Notes: generated from the sequence alone by a model not told the origin. DNA of 64,000 bases from Allopontixanthobacter sediminis (GCF_009828115.1 NZ_WTYL01000001.1:620001-684000); one strand, 5' to 3'. Shown: positions 34,799 to 43,466, numbered from the stretch's first letter. Numbers and translations are program-made.

Positions 34799-35716
34799 AT
34801 GGATAGCAGCGCGAACTCGGTCATGAGCTTCGGCAACAGCGAGGAAAGCCTCGTTGCGGAAAGCTCCCTTCACGCCGGAATTCCCGACGAATTATTGTCG
34901 CTGGACGAACTCGACGTTCTTTATGACGGCGAATTCCAGACATTGTGGAGCTACATGCGGCCCGCCGGACGGCCGAGCTTCACCCCCACGATGCTGCGCG
35001 ATTTCGAGAACTGGCAGAGGTTGATTTCGGCGGATTTCGGTCCCGGAAAAATCCCATTGCGCTATCTGGTGCTGGGCAGCCGCGCCCCGGGCGTGTTCTG
35101 CTTCGGCGGCGACCTGACACTGTTCCACCGGCTGATTGCGGAGCGCAACCGGACGGGCCTGGTGCATTACGGCCATCGTTGCTGCGAAATCCTCCACCGC
35201 AATATCCAGACGCTGGAAATCCCGATGCTGACCATCGGACTGGTTGAAGGGGCGGCGCTGGGCGGCGGTTTCGAGGCGCTGCTGTCGTTCGATTACATCA
35301 TTGCCGAACGCGGCGCGACCTTCGGCCTGCCCGAAGTCATGTTCGGCCTGTTCCCCGGCATGGGTGCGCACGCACTGCTCAGCCGCAAGCTCGGCAGTGC
35401 GATGGCGGACCGGCTGATCATGTCGAACCAGACCTACAGCGCGCAGCAGATGTACGATCTCGGCATTGTCCACCAACTGGCCGAGAACGGACAGGGGCTG
35501 GACGCGACCCGCGAATTCATCAAGCGGTCCGACCGTCGGCATGGCGGGCTGGTCAATTCGCGCCGTGCAACCAAGGCGGTGTGGAAACTGGAATTGTCCG
35601 AACTCAACCGGATTACCGAGCTGTGGGCGGATGCCGCGCTGCAATTGCGCGAACAGGATTTGAAAGTGATGACCAGGCTGGCCGCCGCGCAGCAACGCCT
35701 CGCCGACGCCGCCTGA
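34799..35716 (+). CDS. rpfF: RpfF-like crotonase (DSF-family signal synthase)
   Basis: A 305-residue crotonase-superfamily protein resembling RpfF, which makes cis-2-unsaturated fatty acid quorum signals from acyl-ACP by dehydration and thioester cleavage. The N-terminal LDELDVLYDGEFQTLWSYM followed by RPAGRPSFTPTML is typical of RpfF rather than of ordinary enoyl-CoA hydratases. The two catalytic glutamates are present: Glu159 in ALGGGFEALL and Glu179 in FGLPEVMFGLFPGMGA, with the 20-residue spacing of RpfF. No rpfC or rpfG sensor genes are adjacent. It has its own leader of about 210 bases after the amidotransferase gene. A non-signalling hydratase role cannot be excluded. Confidence 0.78.
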   Translation: MDSSANSVMSFGNSEESLVAESSLHAGIPDELLSLDELDVLYDGEFQTLWSYMRPAGRPSFTPTMLRDFENWQRLISADFGPGKIPLRYLVLGSRAPGVFCFGGDLTLFHRLIAERNRTGLVHYGHRCCEILHRNIQTLEIPMLTIGLVEGAALGGGFEALLSFDYIIAERGATFGLPEVMFGLFPGMGAHALLSRKLGSAMADRLIMSNQTYSAQQMYDLGIVHQLAENGQGLDATREFIKRSDRRHGGLVNSRRATKAVWKLELSELNRITELWADAALQLREQDLKVMTRLAAAQQRLADAA

Positions 35717-35750
35717 CGGGTCCGGCCCGGCCATCACATTTCAGAAGGTT

Positions 35751-36449
35751 TCAGCGGGCGTCGACCATTACCAGCTCGGCATCGTCGAGCGCCTCGACGG
35801 TAATCTCCGTTTCCCCGGTGATCGCGATCCCGTCACGCGGCTGGGCCTCGACCCCGTTGACCTTGATCCGGCCCTTGGGTGCGACGAGATATTGATGGCG
35901 CGCAGGATCGGCGGAATAGGTCGCGCTGGCCCCGGCCGCGAGGGTTGCCGCAACCACCTTGGCATCGGCCCGGATCGGTAGGGCACCATCCTGTTCGGCG
36001 TTGCCGCTAGCGAGCACCTCCCAGTCCCCGGCGCGGGCCCCGCGAGGAAATTCGCGTTGACCCCACGATGGCGCACCGCCGGTCTGATCGGGAATGATCC
36101 AGATCTGGAACAGCGTGGTGGCCTCGTCCTCGACATTGTATTCCGCGTGGGTGATCCCGCTGCCGGCGCTCATCACCTGCACATCGCCCGCAGCCGTACG
36201 GCCCATGTTGCCGAGCGAATCCTTATGGGTGATGGCTCCGCTGCGTACGAACGTGACGATTTCCATGTCGCTGTGCGGGTGCGGTGGAAAGCCGCTTTGC
36301 GCGGCGATGGTGTCGTCATTCCAGACGCGGATCTGGCCCCAGTTGATCCGGTCCGGATCATGGTAGGAGGCGAAGCTGAAATGGTGCCGTGCGTCCAGCC
36401 AGCCGTGATTGGCGGCTCCGAGCGAAGCGAAAGGCCTGATATCGATCAT
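35751..36449 (-). CDS. Pirin family protein
   Basis: A 232-residue bicupin of the YhhW/pirin type. The N-terminal cupin has the metal-binding pattern in GFPPHPHSDMEIVTFV and THKDSLGN, and the segment GWLDARHHFSFASYHDPDR is diagnostic. Family members are Fe-dependent quercetinases or redox-responsive proteins; the reaction here is not known. It is convergent with the rpfF-like gene and 67 bases downstream of zapE, so it may share that transcript. Confidence 0.92.
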   Translation of the reverse strand: MIDIRPFASLGAANHGWLDARHHFSFASYHDPDRINWGQIRVWNDDTIAAQSGFPPHPHSDMEIVTFVRSGAITHKDSLGNMGRTAAGDVQVMSAGSGITHAEYNVEDEATTLFQIWIIPDQTGGAPSWGQREFPRGARAGDWEVLASGNAEQDGALPIRADAKVVAATLAAGASATYSADPARHQYLVAPKGRIKVNGVEAQPRDGIAITGETEITVEALDDAELVMVDAR

Positions 36450-36516
36450 GGTATTATCCTCTTCAGCGGGGTGTTGCCGCTGGAATGGATGTTATTTCGT
36501 GACCGCGCGCCGGATT

Positions 36517-37629
36517 TCAACCCTCGCTGCCGTGGCCCAGCGCCATGTATTCGGCGCTCTGCATCTCCATCAGGCGGCTGGCTGTGCGTTCGAATTCGAA
36601 GCTGCCGTCACCCGACTGGTACAGTTCCGGAGGCTCCGCCGCGGCTGAAGCGAACAGCTTGACCCGGTATTCGTAAAGCGCATCGATCAGGGTCACGAAC
36701 CGGGCGGCCTCGTTGCGGTCTTCCGCGCCCATCACCGGAATGCCGACGATGATGACGGTGTGATAGCATTGGGCGATGGCGAGGTAATCGGCCGCCCCAC
36801 GCGCTTCCTTGCACAGCCGTTTGAAGCTGAACACCGCCACGCCCTTGAGCGATTTTGGCACGTGGAGCGTACGCCCACCGCCAAGATCGAGCGCGCCCGA
36901 GGGGACGTTCTCGGCATCGTCGGGATTATAGTCGGTCAGGCGAAAGAACACTTCGCGGAGCTGCGCGGTCGCGGCGTCGTCAGCGGGCGTGTACCAGCTG
37001 TCGATCCCGCCGAGCCGCTCGAGCCGGTAATCGGTCGGGCCGTTCAGCGGCACGACGTCCAGTCGCTGCTGGATCAGAGCGATGAACGGCAGGAAATGTT
37101 CGCGGTTCAGCCCGTCCTTGTAGAGGTCCTGCGGAGGGCGGTTGGAGGTGGTGACGATGGTGATCCCGTGATCGACGATCAGCGCGCGAAACAGCCGGCT
37201 CATGATCATGGCGTCGGCGCTGTTGTTGACCACCATCTCGTCGAACGCGAGGCAGCGGATGCCCTCGGCGATCCGGGCGGCGACCGGAATGATCGGGTCG
37301 CCGGTTTCGTTCTGGCGTTCCTTGTGCAGCCGAACATGCACCTCGAGCATGAAAGCGTGGAAGTGCACGCGGCGCTTTTCCTCGATCGCCAGTGCTTCGT
37401 GGAACAGATCCATCAGCATCGATTTACCGCGCCCGACGCCGCCCCACAGGTAGACCCCGCGCGGCGGTTCGCGCTTGCCGAGCAGCTTCGAGAAAAACCC
37501 CTGACGCGACTGGGCGACGAGTTCCTCCCGCAGCCGCGCGAGTTTCCGGGCGGCTTCGCGCTGTTCGGGGTCGGGCCGCAATTCGCCCGCCGCGACCAGT
37601 TCATCATAGCGCGAGATAGTGTCGCTCAC
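36517..37629 (-). CDS. zapE: Cell division protein ZapE (AFG1-like ATPase)
   Basis: A 370-residue AAA-type ATPase that associates with the Z-ring in late division. Walker A is in LWGGVGRGKSMLMDLF near residue 65, Walker B in LAFDEMVVNNSADAM, and the family motifs TTSNRPPQDLYKDGLNREHFLPFI and SFKRLCKEARGAADYLAI follow. Length and layout are typical. It is separated from the thioesterase gene by 10 bases and lies in the sdhB operon, an arrangement I associate with alphaproteobacteria. Confidence 0.95.
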   Translation of the reverse strand: MSDTISRYDELVAAGELRPDPEQREAARKLARLREELVAQSRQGFFSKLLGKREPPRGVYLWGGVGRGKSMLMDLFHEALAIEEKRRVHFHAFMLEVHVRLHKERQNETGDPIIPVAARIAEGIRCLAFDEMVVNNSADAMIMSRLFRALIVDHGITIVTTSNRPPQDLYKDGLNREHFLPFIALIQQRLDVVPLNGPTDYRLERLGGIDSWYTPADDAATAQLREVFFRLTDYNPDDAENVPSGALDLGGGRTLHVPKSLKGVAVFSFKRLCKEARGAADYLAIAQCYHTVIIVGIPVMGAEDRNEAARFVTLIDALYEYRVKLFASAAAEPPELYQSGDGSFEFERTASRLMEMQSAEYMALGHGSEG

Positions 37630-37639
37630 TTCCGTGATG

Positions 37640-38122
37640 TCACTTCTTCGGGGCTTTCCGGATGATGCCGGAAAACGAGGCGACCGTGTGGTCTTCCTGG
37701 ACCACCATGCCGCGCAGGAACATCAAGCGGCCCGTTTCGCGGACGAGTTCGACCACCGAATCCAGCGGCCGGTGCACTTTGCCTGCGCCGATGAACTGCG
37801 TCGAAAGCTCAAGCGTCACCGCCATTTCGGCGTTTCCTTCGCCGAGGGTGCGCAAGGCGGCAAACAGCGAGATGTCGATCAGCGACAGCGTGACCGCGCC
37901 GTGGATCATTTCCTGCAGATTGGTGTGCTTGCGTTCCGGGATCATTCGCAGGCGGCATTGCTCGCCATTCGGACCGGTCTCGCGGCGAGTCCACATGCGG
38001 CCCATCACCGCACCATTGAAGCGCGTATTGTCGACCAGGTCCCAGGTGAACCAGCCGGGCATATCCGGGTCTTCGCGATAGACGAAGAACCCCGGGTTTT
38101 TGCTTACGTCACTTTCGGCCAC
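37640..38122 (-). CDS. PaaI-type hotdog thioesterase
   Basis: A 160-residue hotdog-fold protein. The central helix motif EMIHGAVTLSLIDISLFAAL and the strand TLELSTQFIGAGKV fit acyl-CoA thioesterases of the PaaI family, and an upstream loop NLQEMIHG carries the expected histidine-glycine pair. The substrate is unknown. It lies three bases behind sdhB and ten before zapE, so all three are co-transcribed, although no mechanistic link is obvious. Confidence 0.85.
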   Translation of the reverse strand: MAESDVSKNPGFFVYREDPDMPGWFTWDLVDNTRFNGAVMGRMWTRRETGPNGEQCRLRMIPERKHTNLQEMIHGAVTLSLIDISLFAALRTLGEGNAEMAVTLELSTQFIGAGKVHRPLDSVVELVRETGRLMFLRGMVVQEDHTVASFSGIIRKAPKK

Positions 38123-38125
38123 GGA

Positions 38126-38908
38126 TCAGATGTGCCGTTCGGCCATCATCTTCCTGGTTTCGGCAATCGCCTTGGCCGGACTCAGCCCCTTGGGGCAGAC
38201 ATTCGCGCAATTCATGATCGTGTGGCAGCGGTAGAGGCGGAAGGGGTCTTCCAGATCGTCCAGCCGCTCGCCGGTCATTTCATCGCGGCTGTCCGCCAGC
38301 CAGCGGTAGGCCTGCAGCAGGATCGCCGGGCCGAGGAACTTGTCCGAATTCCACCAATAGGATGGGCAGGCGGTCGAACAGCAGGCGCACAGGATGCACT
38401 CGTAAAGCCCGTCCAGCTTCTCGCGCTGCTCTGGCGTTTGCAGCCGTTCCTTGCCCGAAGGGGTGGTGCTGACCGTCTGCAGCCAAGGCCGGATCGAGGC
38501 GTATTGCGCGTAGAAATGGGTGAAGTCCGGCACCAGGTCCTTGATCACTTCCATGTGCGGCAGCGGGGTAATCCGGATTTCGCCCTTCAGATCGCTCATC
38601 GCGGTGGTGCAGGCGAGACCGTTCTTGCCGTTCAGGTTCATCGAGCACGATCCGCAGATACCTTCGCGGCAGCTGCGGCGGAAAGTCAGCGAGGGGTCGA
38701 TCTCGTTCTTGATCTTGATCAGCGCGTCCAGCACCATTGGACCGCAATCGTCGAGGTCGATTTCGAACACGTCGTAACGCGGGTTCTCGCCGGTGTCGGG
38801 ATCGTAGCGGTAGATCTTGAATTTCTGCACGTTTTTCGCACCATTCGCCGGATGCGAACGACCCTTTCCAGTAATCTTTGAATTCTTGGGAAGGGTAAAG
38901 GTGGCCAT
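38126..38908 (-). CDS. sdhB: Succinate dehydrogenase iron-sulfur subunit
   Basis: A 260-residue subunit of respiratory complex II, which carries electrons from the flavoprotein to quinone. The [2Fe-2S] cysteines are in CREGICGSC plus a later cysteine in LACTTAM. The [4Fe-4S] and [3Fe-4S] clusters are supported by [15 protein letters not shown] and by [14 protein letters not shown]. The start at 38908 ([11 protein letters not shown]) is the usual family start. It is first gene of its operon; sdhC, sdhD and sdhA are not upstream, where an oppositely oriented SDR gene lies, so the complex is encoded at separate sites. Confidence 0.96.
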   Translation of the reverse strand: MATFTLPKNSKITGKGRSHPANGAKNVQKFKIYRYDPDTGENPRYDVFEIDLDDCGPMVLDALIKIKNEIDPSLTFRRSCREGICGSCSMNLNGKNGLACTTAMSDLKGEIRITPLPHMEVIKDLVPDFTHFYAQYASIRPWLQTVSTTPSGKERLQTPEQREKLDGLYECILCACCSTACPSYWWNSDKFLGPAILLQAYRWLADSRDEMTGERLDDLEDPFRLYRCHTIMNCANVCPKGLSPAKAIAETRKMMAERHI

Positions 38909-39096
38909 TTGGATGCTTTCTGTACTGCGTGCCCAGACGTGGTAGGGTCTATCTAGCGTCAATTGCGCCGAGGGCAAGTGCGCCGGACCGGGTTTGCGGG
39001 TTGAGTTTTGTCGAACCGGTGGTGCGGATCAAGCATCATCCATAACGCGGGCTCACCGGGGTGGACATACCCGTGCGATAAATGACAGGATGCCCG

Positions 39097-39831
39097 ATGA
39101 CCAGCCGAACCGACTACCCCAGATGTGCAGCGATCTTCGGCGCCAGCGGGGGCATCGGCGCGGCAATGTGCGAGGCGTTGGCGGCGCGCGGCGTAGAGCG
39201 GATTTACGCCGGATCACGAAGCGGCAACGGCCCCGCTGGCGCGGCGGTAACTCCGTTCGCCTTCGACCTGGCGGACGAACCCTCGATTGCCGCCGCGGCG
39301 GAGATGATGGCCAGCAGCCCGCCCGACCTGGTGATCGCCGCGACCGGTATTCTCACCTTACCCGATGGCACCGGACCGGAGCGGACGTACCGCAAGCTCG
39401 ATCCCGCCGCGATGCAACAGGTCCTGCTGCTGAACACCATTGGCCCCGCGATGATCGCCAAGCACATGCTGCCGCTGTTTTCGCGGGACGAGCGCGCCGT
39501 GTTCGCCGCCCTGTCGGCCCGCGTCGGATCGATCGGGGACAACCGCATGGGCGGCTGGCATTCATACCGGGCGTCGAAAGCGGCGCTCAACATGCTGCTG
39601 AAGAACTTCGCCATCGAACTGGCACGGACGCACAAATTGGCGGTCGTGGCCGGCCTACATCCGGGGACCGTCGACACGGCGCTGTCGGAGCCTTTCCAGG
39701 GCAATGTTCCGGACCAGCAGCTGTTCACGCCGCAGCATTCGGCGGAACGCCTGCTCGGGGTGCTGGACGGTCTGGAGCCCAAAGATAGCGGCGGCGTGTT
39801 CGACTGGGCGGGTGCCCGGGTTCCGGATTAA
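39097..39831 (+). CDS. SDR family oxidoreductase (csgA/C-factor-like)
   Basis: A 244-residue short-chain dehydrogenase. The nucleotide-binding glycine motif is IFGASGGIGAAMCEAL, the catalytic serine lies in ALSARVGSI, and the Tyr-Lys pair is in YRASKAALNMLL. The layout resembles the C-factor/CsgA-like SDRs. ATG 39097 is preferred over ATG 39082 because ACAGGA lies eight bases before it. The stop codon shares a TTAA palindrome with the stop of the convergent ATP-grasp gene. The substrate is not known. Confidence 0.88.
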   Translation: MTSRTDYPRCAAIFGASGGIGAAMCEALAARGVERIYAGSRSGNGPAGAAVTPFAFDLADEPSIAAAAEMMASSPPDLVIAATGILTLPDGTGPERTYRKLDPAAMQQVLLLNTIGPAMIAKHMLPLFSRDERAVFAALSARVGSIGDNRMGGWHSYRASKAALNMLLKNFAIELARTHKLAVVAGLHPGTVDTALSEPFQGNVPDQQLFTPQHSAERLLGVLDGLEPKDSGGVFDWAGARVPD

Positions 39832-40832
39832 TCCATCAATCCCTGGCGGCGCAGGCTCTCGGCGAGGATGGTTTCGATCAGTTCCGACTGGGTCAGTCCG
39901 GCAAGTGCGGCGGCGCGGCCATAAACCTTCTGCGACCACAGGTTGCAATTGAGGTTGAGCTCCAGGAAGGTCACCTCACCGGTGGTTTCGTTCACGCGGA
40001 ATTCGAAGCGGCCATAATCGAAGGGCCGGTATTCTCCCCACAGTTTGCGGGTGTACTCCTCGATTGTGGCGGACATTTCCGGCTGGACGAACGGATCGAG
40101 CGAGTATTTCTGGCTCCGGTCCACCAGGTCGCGCTTTTCCGCATAGGTGCGCAAGTGATCGGGGTCGGCCTGCCGGAAGATCAACATCGGCAGGATCACC
40201 GGATCGCCGATCGTGATCACCGGCACCTCGACATCGCTGCCGGTCAGGAACGGTTCCACGATCGCGTCGTGACGGTCCTCGTGGATATCCTCGATCGCCG
40301 CGCGGACACCGGACCAGTCGGCCGCGTCGTGGACCCCCCAACTGGCGGAGGACGCGTTCGGCTTGATCACGTAGCGCTCGGCGCGGGGGCATTTCGCTTC
40401 GTCCACCGGGGCGCCGCGACGGTATATCGCCCAGGGCGCAGTGGGCACCCCTGCATCCACGCAGGCGCGCTTCGCCAAGTGCTTGTCATCCGCCAGTCCG
40501 CGTAAAATCGGGCTCGCGCCGAGGAACGGGATGCCGTGGCGGGTGCACAGCAGCGGACCGAGCATTTCCGAATTGAAGAAACCCGCTCGGTTGAGCAGCG
40601 GAAAGACGAAATCCACGTCCGGCTTGTCGAACAGCACGTCGAAGCTGTTGGCCAACGTCAGGTTCAGCCCCAGATCTTCCAGGATCGACCGCGTCTCGTG
40701 ATGATAGACCGCGTGATTACCGTCTTCGGGGTGCGGCGAGCCATCCCCCAGCGCGTGCTTCGCGATGAACATGATGCGCAGGTTGCGCTTCGCAGCATCG
40801 GTGATCTTCAGGGGCACGATTTTTTTCGACAA
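39828..40832 (-). CDS. ATP-grasp ligase, D-Ala-D-Ala ligase-like, unknown substrate
   Basis: About 334 residues with an ATP-grasp fold. RIMFIAKHALGDGSP opens the N-terminal domain. Next come GIPFLGASPILRGLADDKHLAK, YVIKPNASSASWGVHDAADW (the ATP-binding lysine and loop), AIVEPFLTGSDVEVPVI and the metal-binding FLELNLNCNLW near the C-terminus. It would join a carboxylate to an amine through an acyl phosphate. Start choice: TTG 40832 has GAGG eight bases upstream. The longer frame to a TTG at 40889 runs through AT-rich promoter-like DNA; ATG 40772 is the shortest plausible form. It is divergent from the PLP enzyme and is not in a cell-wall cluster, so it is probably not the housekeeping Ddl. Confidence 0.8.
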   Translation of the reverse strand: MSKKIVPLKITDAAKRNLRIMFIAKHALGDGSPHPEDGNHAVYHHETRSILEDLGLNLTLANSFDVLFDKPDVDFVFPLLNRAGFFNSEMLGPLLCTRHGIPFLGASPILRGLADDKHLAKRACVDAGVPTAPWAIYRRGAPVDEAKCPRAERYVIKPNASSASWGVHDAADWSGVRAAIEDIHEDRHDAIVEPFLTGSDVEVPVITIGDPVILPMLIFRQADPDHLRTYAEKRDLVDRSQKYSLDPFVQPEMSATIEEYTRKLWGEYRPFDYGRFEFRVNETTGEVTFLELNLNCNLWSQKVYGRAAALAGLTQSELIETILAESLRRQGLMD

Positions 40833-40913
40833 TTCGGTAACCTCGGGTGACTTCGACGCGACATCTAAAAATGCTAGAAGTAAATTCAAAGTACAATTAC
40901 GAGTTATTCACGC
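40833..40913. promoter_or_regulatory. Divergent promoter region of ATP-grasp and PLP genes
   Basis: The roughly 80 bases between the two divergent genes are strikingly AT-rich (for example TCTAAAAATGCTAGAAGTAA near 40863-40882), unlike the rest of the window. This is where both promoters must lie if the ATP-grasp gene starts at 40832. A shared operator would coordinate the pair. Individual -35/-10 boxes are not called. Confidence 0.5.
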
Positions 40914-42437
40914 ATGAAAGCAACGCCGTGGGACATTGACGCCGAACTTACGCCTTCGGCAAGGCTGGCCATCGAATTGTTGGCGAGCGGCGGTGACGGG
41001 CGAATCGTGCTCGATTCGAAAACTGCACTGAACCGCTACATGTCGGCGCCGTATCCACGCCGGGCTCTTGCGTTTGCTTCTTCCACCGCGAACGATATCC
41101 GTCCCGAGGCCTTTCGCCATGTCACCGCCATCGTCGAGCAGGGAGTTGGCGATTATGCGCGCCGCCTCGCGTCGCTAAACAAACGCATCCACCGAGCTTA
41201 TGGGCTGGGCGCTGAATGCCGGATCGTGTTCGCACCGTCTGGTACCGACCTTGAATATGTCGCGCTGGCCGCGGTTCTGCACCGCCAGTCCGGCGGCATC
41301 CACAACGTGCTGCTCGGCGCGGATGAAGTGGGGCGGGGCTGCCTGCATTCGGCGAACGGCCGCTATTTTGCGGGCGAAACCGCGACCGGTTTCGCCGCGG
41401 AGGCAGGCAAGGTAGTCGAGGGACTTGAACAGGTCACCCTCGCGGATATCCCGGTGCGCTGCGCCGATGGGCGGGCGCGCACCGGCGGCGAAATCGTCGA
41501 TGCGGTCCGAATGGAGATCGAGCGGGCCCGCACCGAAGGCAAGCACGCCCTGATCCATGTCGTGCACGGTTCGAAGACCGGACTGATCCTGCCGCAATCG
41601 AGTGATTTGGACCGGCTGGAAGCGGAGTTCGGCGATGCCTTCACGGTGGTGGTCGATGCGTGCCAAGCGCGCATTTCCAGCGCGGCGGTGCGGGACTATA
41701 TCGCGCGCGGGGCAATGGTCTTCCTCACCGGTTCGAAGTTCATGGGCGGCCCGCCGTTCAGCGGATTTGCCCTGGTGCCAGCTGCCATGATGGAAGCCGC
41801 CGCGCCGCTGCCTGCCGGCTTTGCGACCATCTTCCGCCGGGCGGAGTGGCCCGCTCGCTGGCCCGGCACCAATATCCTGCCAGGGACCGACAATCCGGGG
41901 CTGGCCCTCCGGCTGGAAGCGTCGATTTTCGAACTCGAGCGGTTCCAGTCCCTGCGGCGCGAGGCGGTGGAGCGGGTGATCCTGCTGTTTCAGGAGGCGC
42001 TGGCGAACACCTTGCTGGTGCCCTTCGCCTTCAGCCTGGTGCCGCCCTATCCCGGCGAAGCGGAGGAGGAAGCGCTGCGGCACCCCCGCGAAATGCTCAC
42101 GCTTGCCACGCTGGATATCAGTGCGATCCCGTGCGGCGAGACCTTTGCCGATGCGGAGGAATTGCACCGCGCGCTGGCTATGGCCGGTGTCCGTCTCGGG
42201 CAGCCGGTCAAGAGCGTGCGCAACCCCGGCGGCGAGTGGGCGGGAACCCTTCGGGTCGGCCTGTCGATGGGGCAGATCCACGATTATGCGAAGCTGCCGG
42301 AGGCTGAGCAGTATGATGCGCTCGCCGCCGACCTTGGACAGGTTGCCGCAGCCATCGAGCGCGCCGTTGCGCATTTTTCTGCCAGGAAGAGTGGCAGGCG
42401 ATCAAAGCCCCGTCGCCCTGTCCGCCGTCAGGGATAG
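40914..42437 (+). CDS. Fold-type I PLP-dependent enzyme, class V-like, unknown substrate
   Basis: A 507-residue protein with the layout of a class V aminotransferase/cysteine-desulfurase-like enzyme. The phosphate-binding segment is VFAPSGTDLEYVAL (about 106-119), the ring-stacking/pairing Asp-x-x-Gln is VVVDACQAR (Asp249), and the Schiff-base lysine is Lys275 in LTGSKFMGGPPFSG. Unlike desulfurases there is no mobile-loop cysteine motif that I can see. Two conserved-looking segments, WPARWPGTNILPGTDNPGLA and NPGGEWAGTLRVGLSMGQ, are not from any named family I recognise. Divergently paired with the ATP-grasp ligase, it suggests a small amino-acid- or peptide-forming pathway. The last 20 residues are basic and low in complexity. 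Confidence 0.75.
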   Translation: MKATPWDIDAELTPSARLAIELLASGGDGRIVLDSKTALNRYMSAPYPRRALAFASSTANDIRPEAFRHVTAIVEQGVGDYARRLASLNKRIHRAYGLGAECRIVFAPSGTDLEYVALAAVLHRQSGGIHNVLLGADEVGRGCLHSANGRYFAGETATGFAAEAGKVVEGLEQVTLADIPVRCADGRARTGGEIVDAVRMEIERARTEGKHALIHVVHGSKTGLILPQSSDLDRLEAEFGDAFTVVVDACQARISSAAVRDYIARGAMVFLTGSKFMGGPPFSGFALVPAAMMEAAAPLPAGFATIFRRAEWPARWPGTNILPGTDNPGLALRLEASIFELERFQSLRREAVERVILLFQEALANTLLVPFAFSLVPPYPGEAEEEALRHPREMLTLATLDISAIPCGETFADAEELHRALAMAGVRLGQPVKSVRNPGGEWAGTLRVGLSMGQIHDYAKLPEAEQYDALAADLGQVAAAIERAVAHFSARKSGRRSKPRRPVRRQG

Positions 42438-42463
42438 CCAAATCCTGCGCGGCGGGCTGCGGA

Positions 42464-43357
42464 TCAAACCCCTGCAAGTCTGGCCGTATCGAGGATCGCC
42501 GCGACGAATCCTTCGGGATCGTCCTCCTGGATGAAATGCCCACCTTTCAGCGTGCGGTGGAGCGTGTGTTTCGCGCCGGGCACGCGTTCCCTGAACGGCG
42601 CGTCGCCGCCCTTGGTGATCGGATCGCCGTCGCTGAAGCAGCAGGTGAAGGGTTTCTCGAAGGTTTCGAGCACTTCCCACGCGGCCAACTGGTCGGGCAC
42701 CGCGGGGTTCGTGCCGAACGGCACCAGCGCGGGAAACACCCGCGCGGCCGCCTTGCTGGCGCGGGAGGGGTAGGGCGCGTCGTAAGCGGCCACTTCGGCA
42801 TCGCTCAATTCGGTCTTGGTCGCCTTCTGGATCAGCCCTCCGATCGGGAATACCGGGCTGACTTTGGCAAAGGTGCGCCATGCCGCGAACGCCTTCGGCG
42901 GGTCCTGCCCGGCGGGAAGGCCGCCGTTGGACAGCACCACGCCGGAAAATTTCTGCGGCATGGCGCCCACCAGTCTCAGCCCGATCAGCGAGCCCCAGTC
43001 CTGGCAGGCGAGGATGACGTTATCGAGCGCCAATGCCTCGAACCATTCCTGCATCCACGCGACATGGCCGGCGTAGGTGAAAACCGATTTGTCGGTCGGC
43101 TTGTCCGACTTGCCGAAACCGATCAGATCGGGCGCGATCACCCGGTACCCTGCATCGACCACGGGTCCGATCATCTTGCGGTAGAGATAGCTCCAGCTCG
43201 GCTCGCCGTGCATCATCAGCACCGGGGTCGCATCGCGTGGTCCCTCGTCGACATAATGGACCCGCAGGCCTTCGCGTAGCTCGTAATAGTGCGGCGCGAA
43301 CGGATAACCGGGCAGGGCGGCGAAGCTGTCGTCGGGTGTGCGGAAAATCTCGGGCAT
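42464..43357 (-). CDS. Haloalkane dehalogenase
   Basis: A 297-residue alpha/beta-hydrolase of the haloalkane dehalogenase family, which hydrolyses carbon-halogen bonds. The nucleophile is Asp120 in LACQDWGSLIG, with Trp121 beside it as a halide-binding residue. HGEPSWSYLYR carries the oxyanion-region residues, the acid is probably Asp245 in CFSDGDPITKG, and the base is His274 in KGGHFIQED. The acid after strand beta-7 places it nearest to the DhlA/DmlA (HLD-I) group. The true start is the ATG at 43357; the longer open frame mirrors the divergent TerC gene. Epoxide hydrolase is unlikely given the Trp and Cys around the nucleophile. Confidence 0.85.
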   Translation of the reverse strand: MPEIFRTPDDSFAALPGYPFAPHYYELREGLRVHYVDEGPRDATPVLMMHGEPSWSYLYRKMIGPVVDAGYRVIAPDLIGFGKSDKPTDKSVFTYAGHVAWMQEWFEALALDNVILACQDWGSLIGLRLVGAMPQKFSGVVLSNGGLPAGQDPPKAFAAWRTFAKVSPVFPIGGLIQKATKTELSDAEVAAYDAPYPSRASKAAARVFPALVPFGTNPAVPDQLAAWEVLETFEKPFTCCFSDGDPITKGGDAPFRERVPGAKHTLHRTLKGGHFIQEDDPEGFVAAILDTARLAGV

Positions 43358-43466
43358 GGCAAATCCTCTCGTCGGTGCGCATGATGCCGGTTCCCGCAAG
43401 ACTTGGGAAGGGCGCCGCGCATTCTGGCGCTTGTTCTTTGGTTTAGTGTTCGGCAATAGGCGCGGC

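Noticed and set aside
40833-40889. N-terminal extension of the ATP-grasp protein to a TTG at 40889
   Set aside because: The DNA is AT-rich and promoter-like and would leave only 24 bases for two divergent promoters; TTG 40832 with GAGG upstream is better.
43338-43466. Extended start of the TerC protein at 43338
   Set aside because: The extra residues are non-conserved in character and overlap the dehalogenase start region; ATG 43467 gives the expected family N-terminus.
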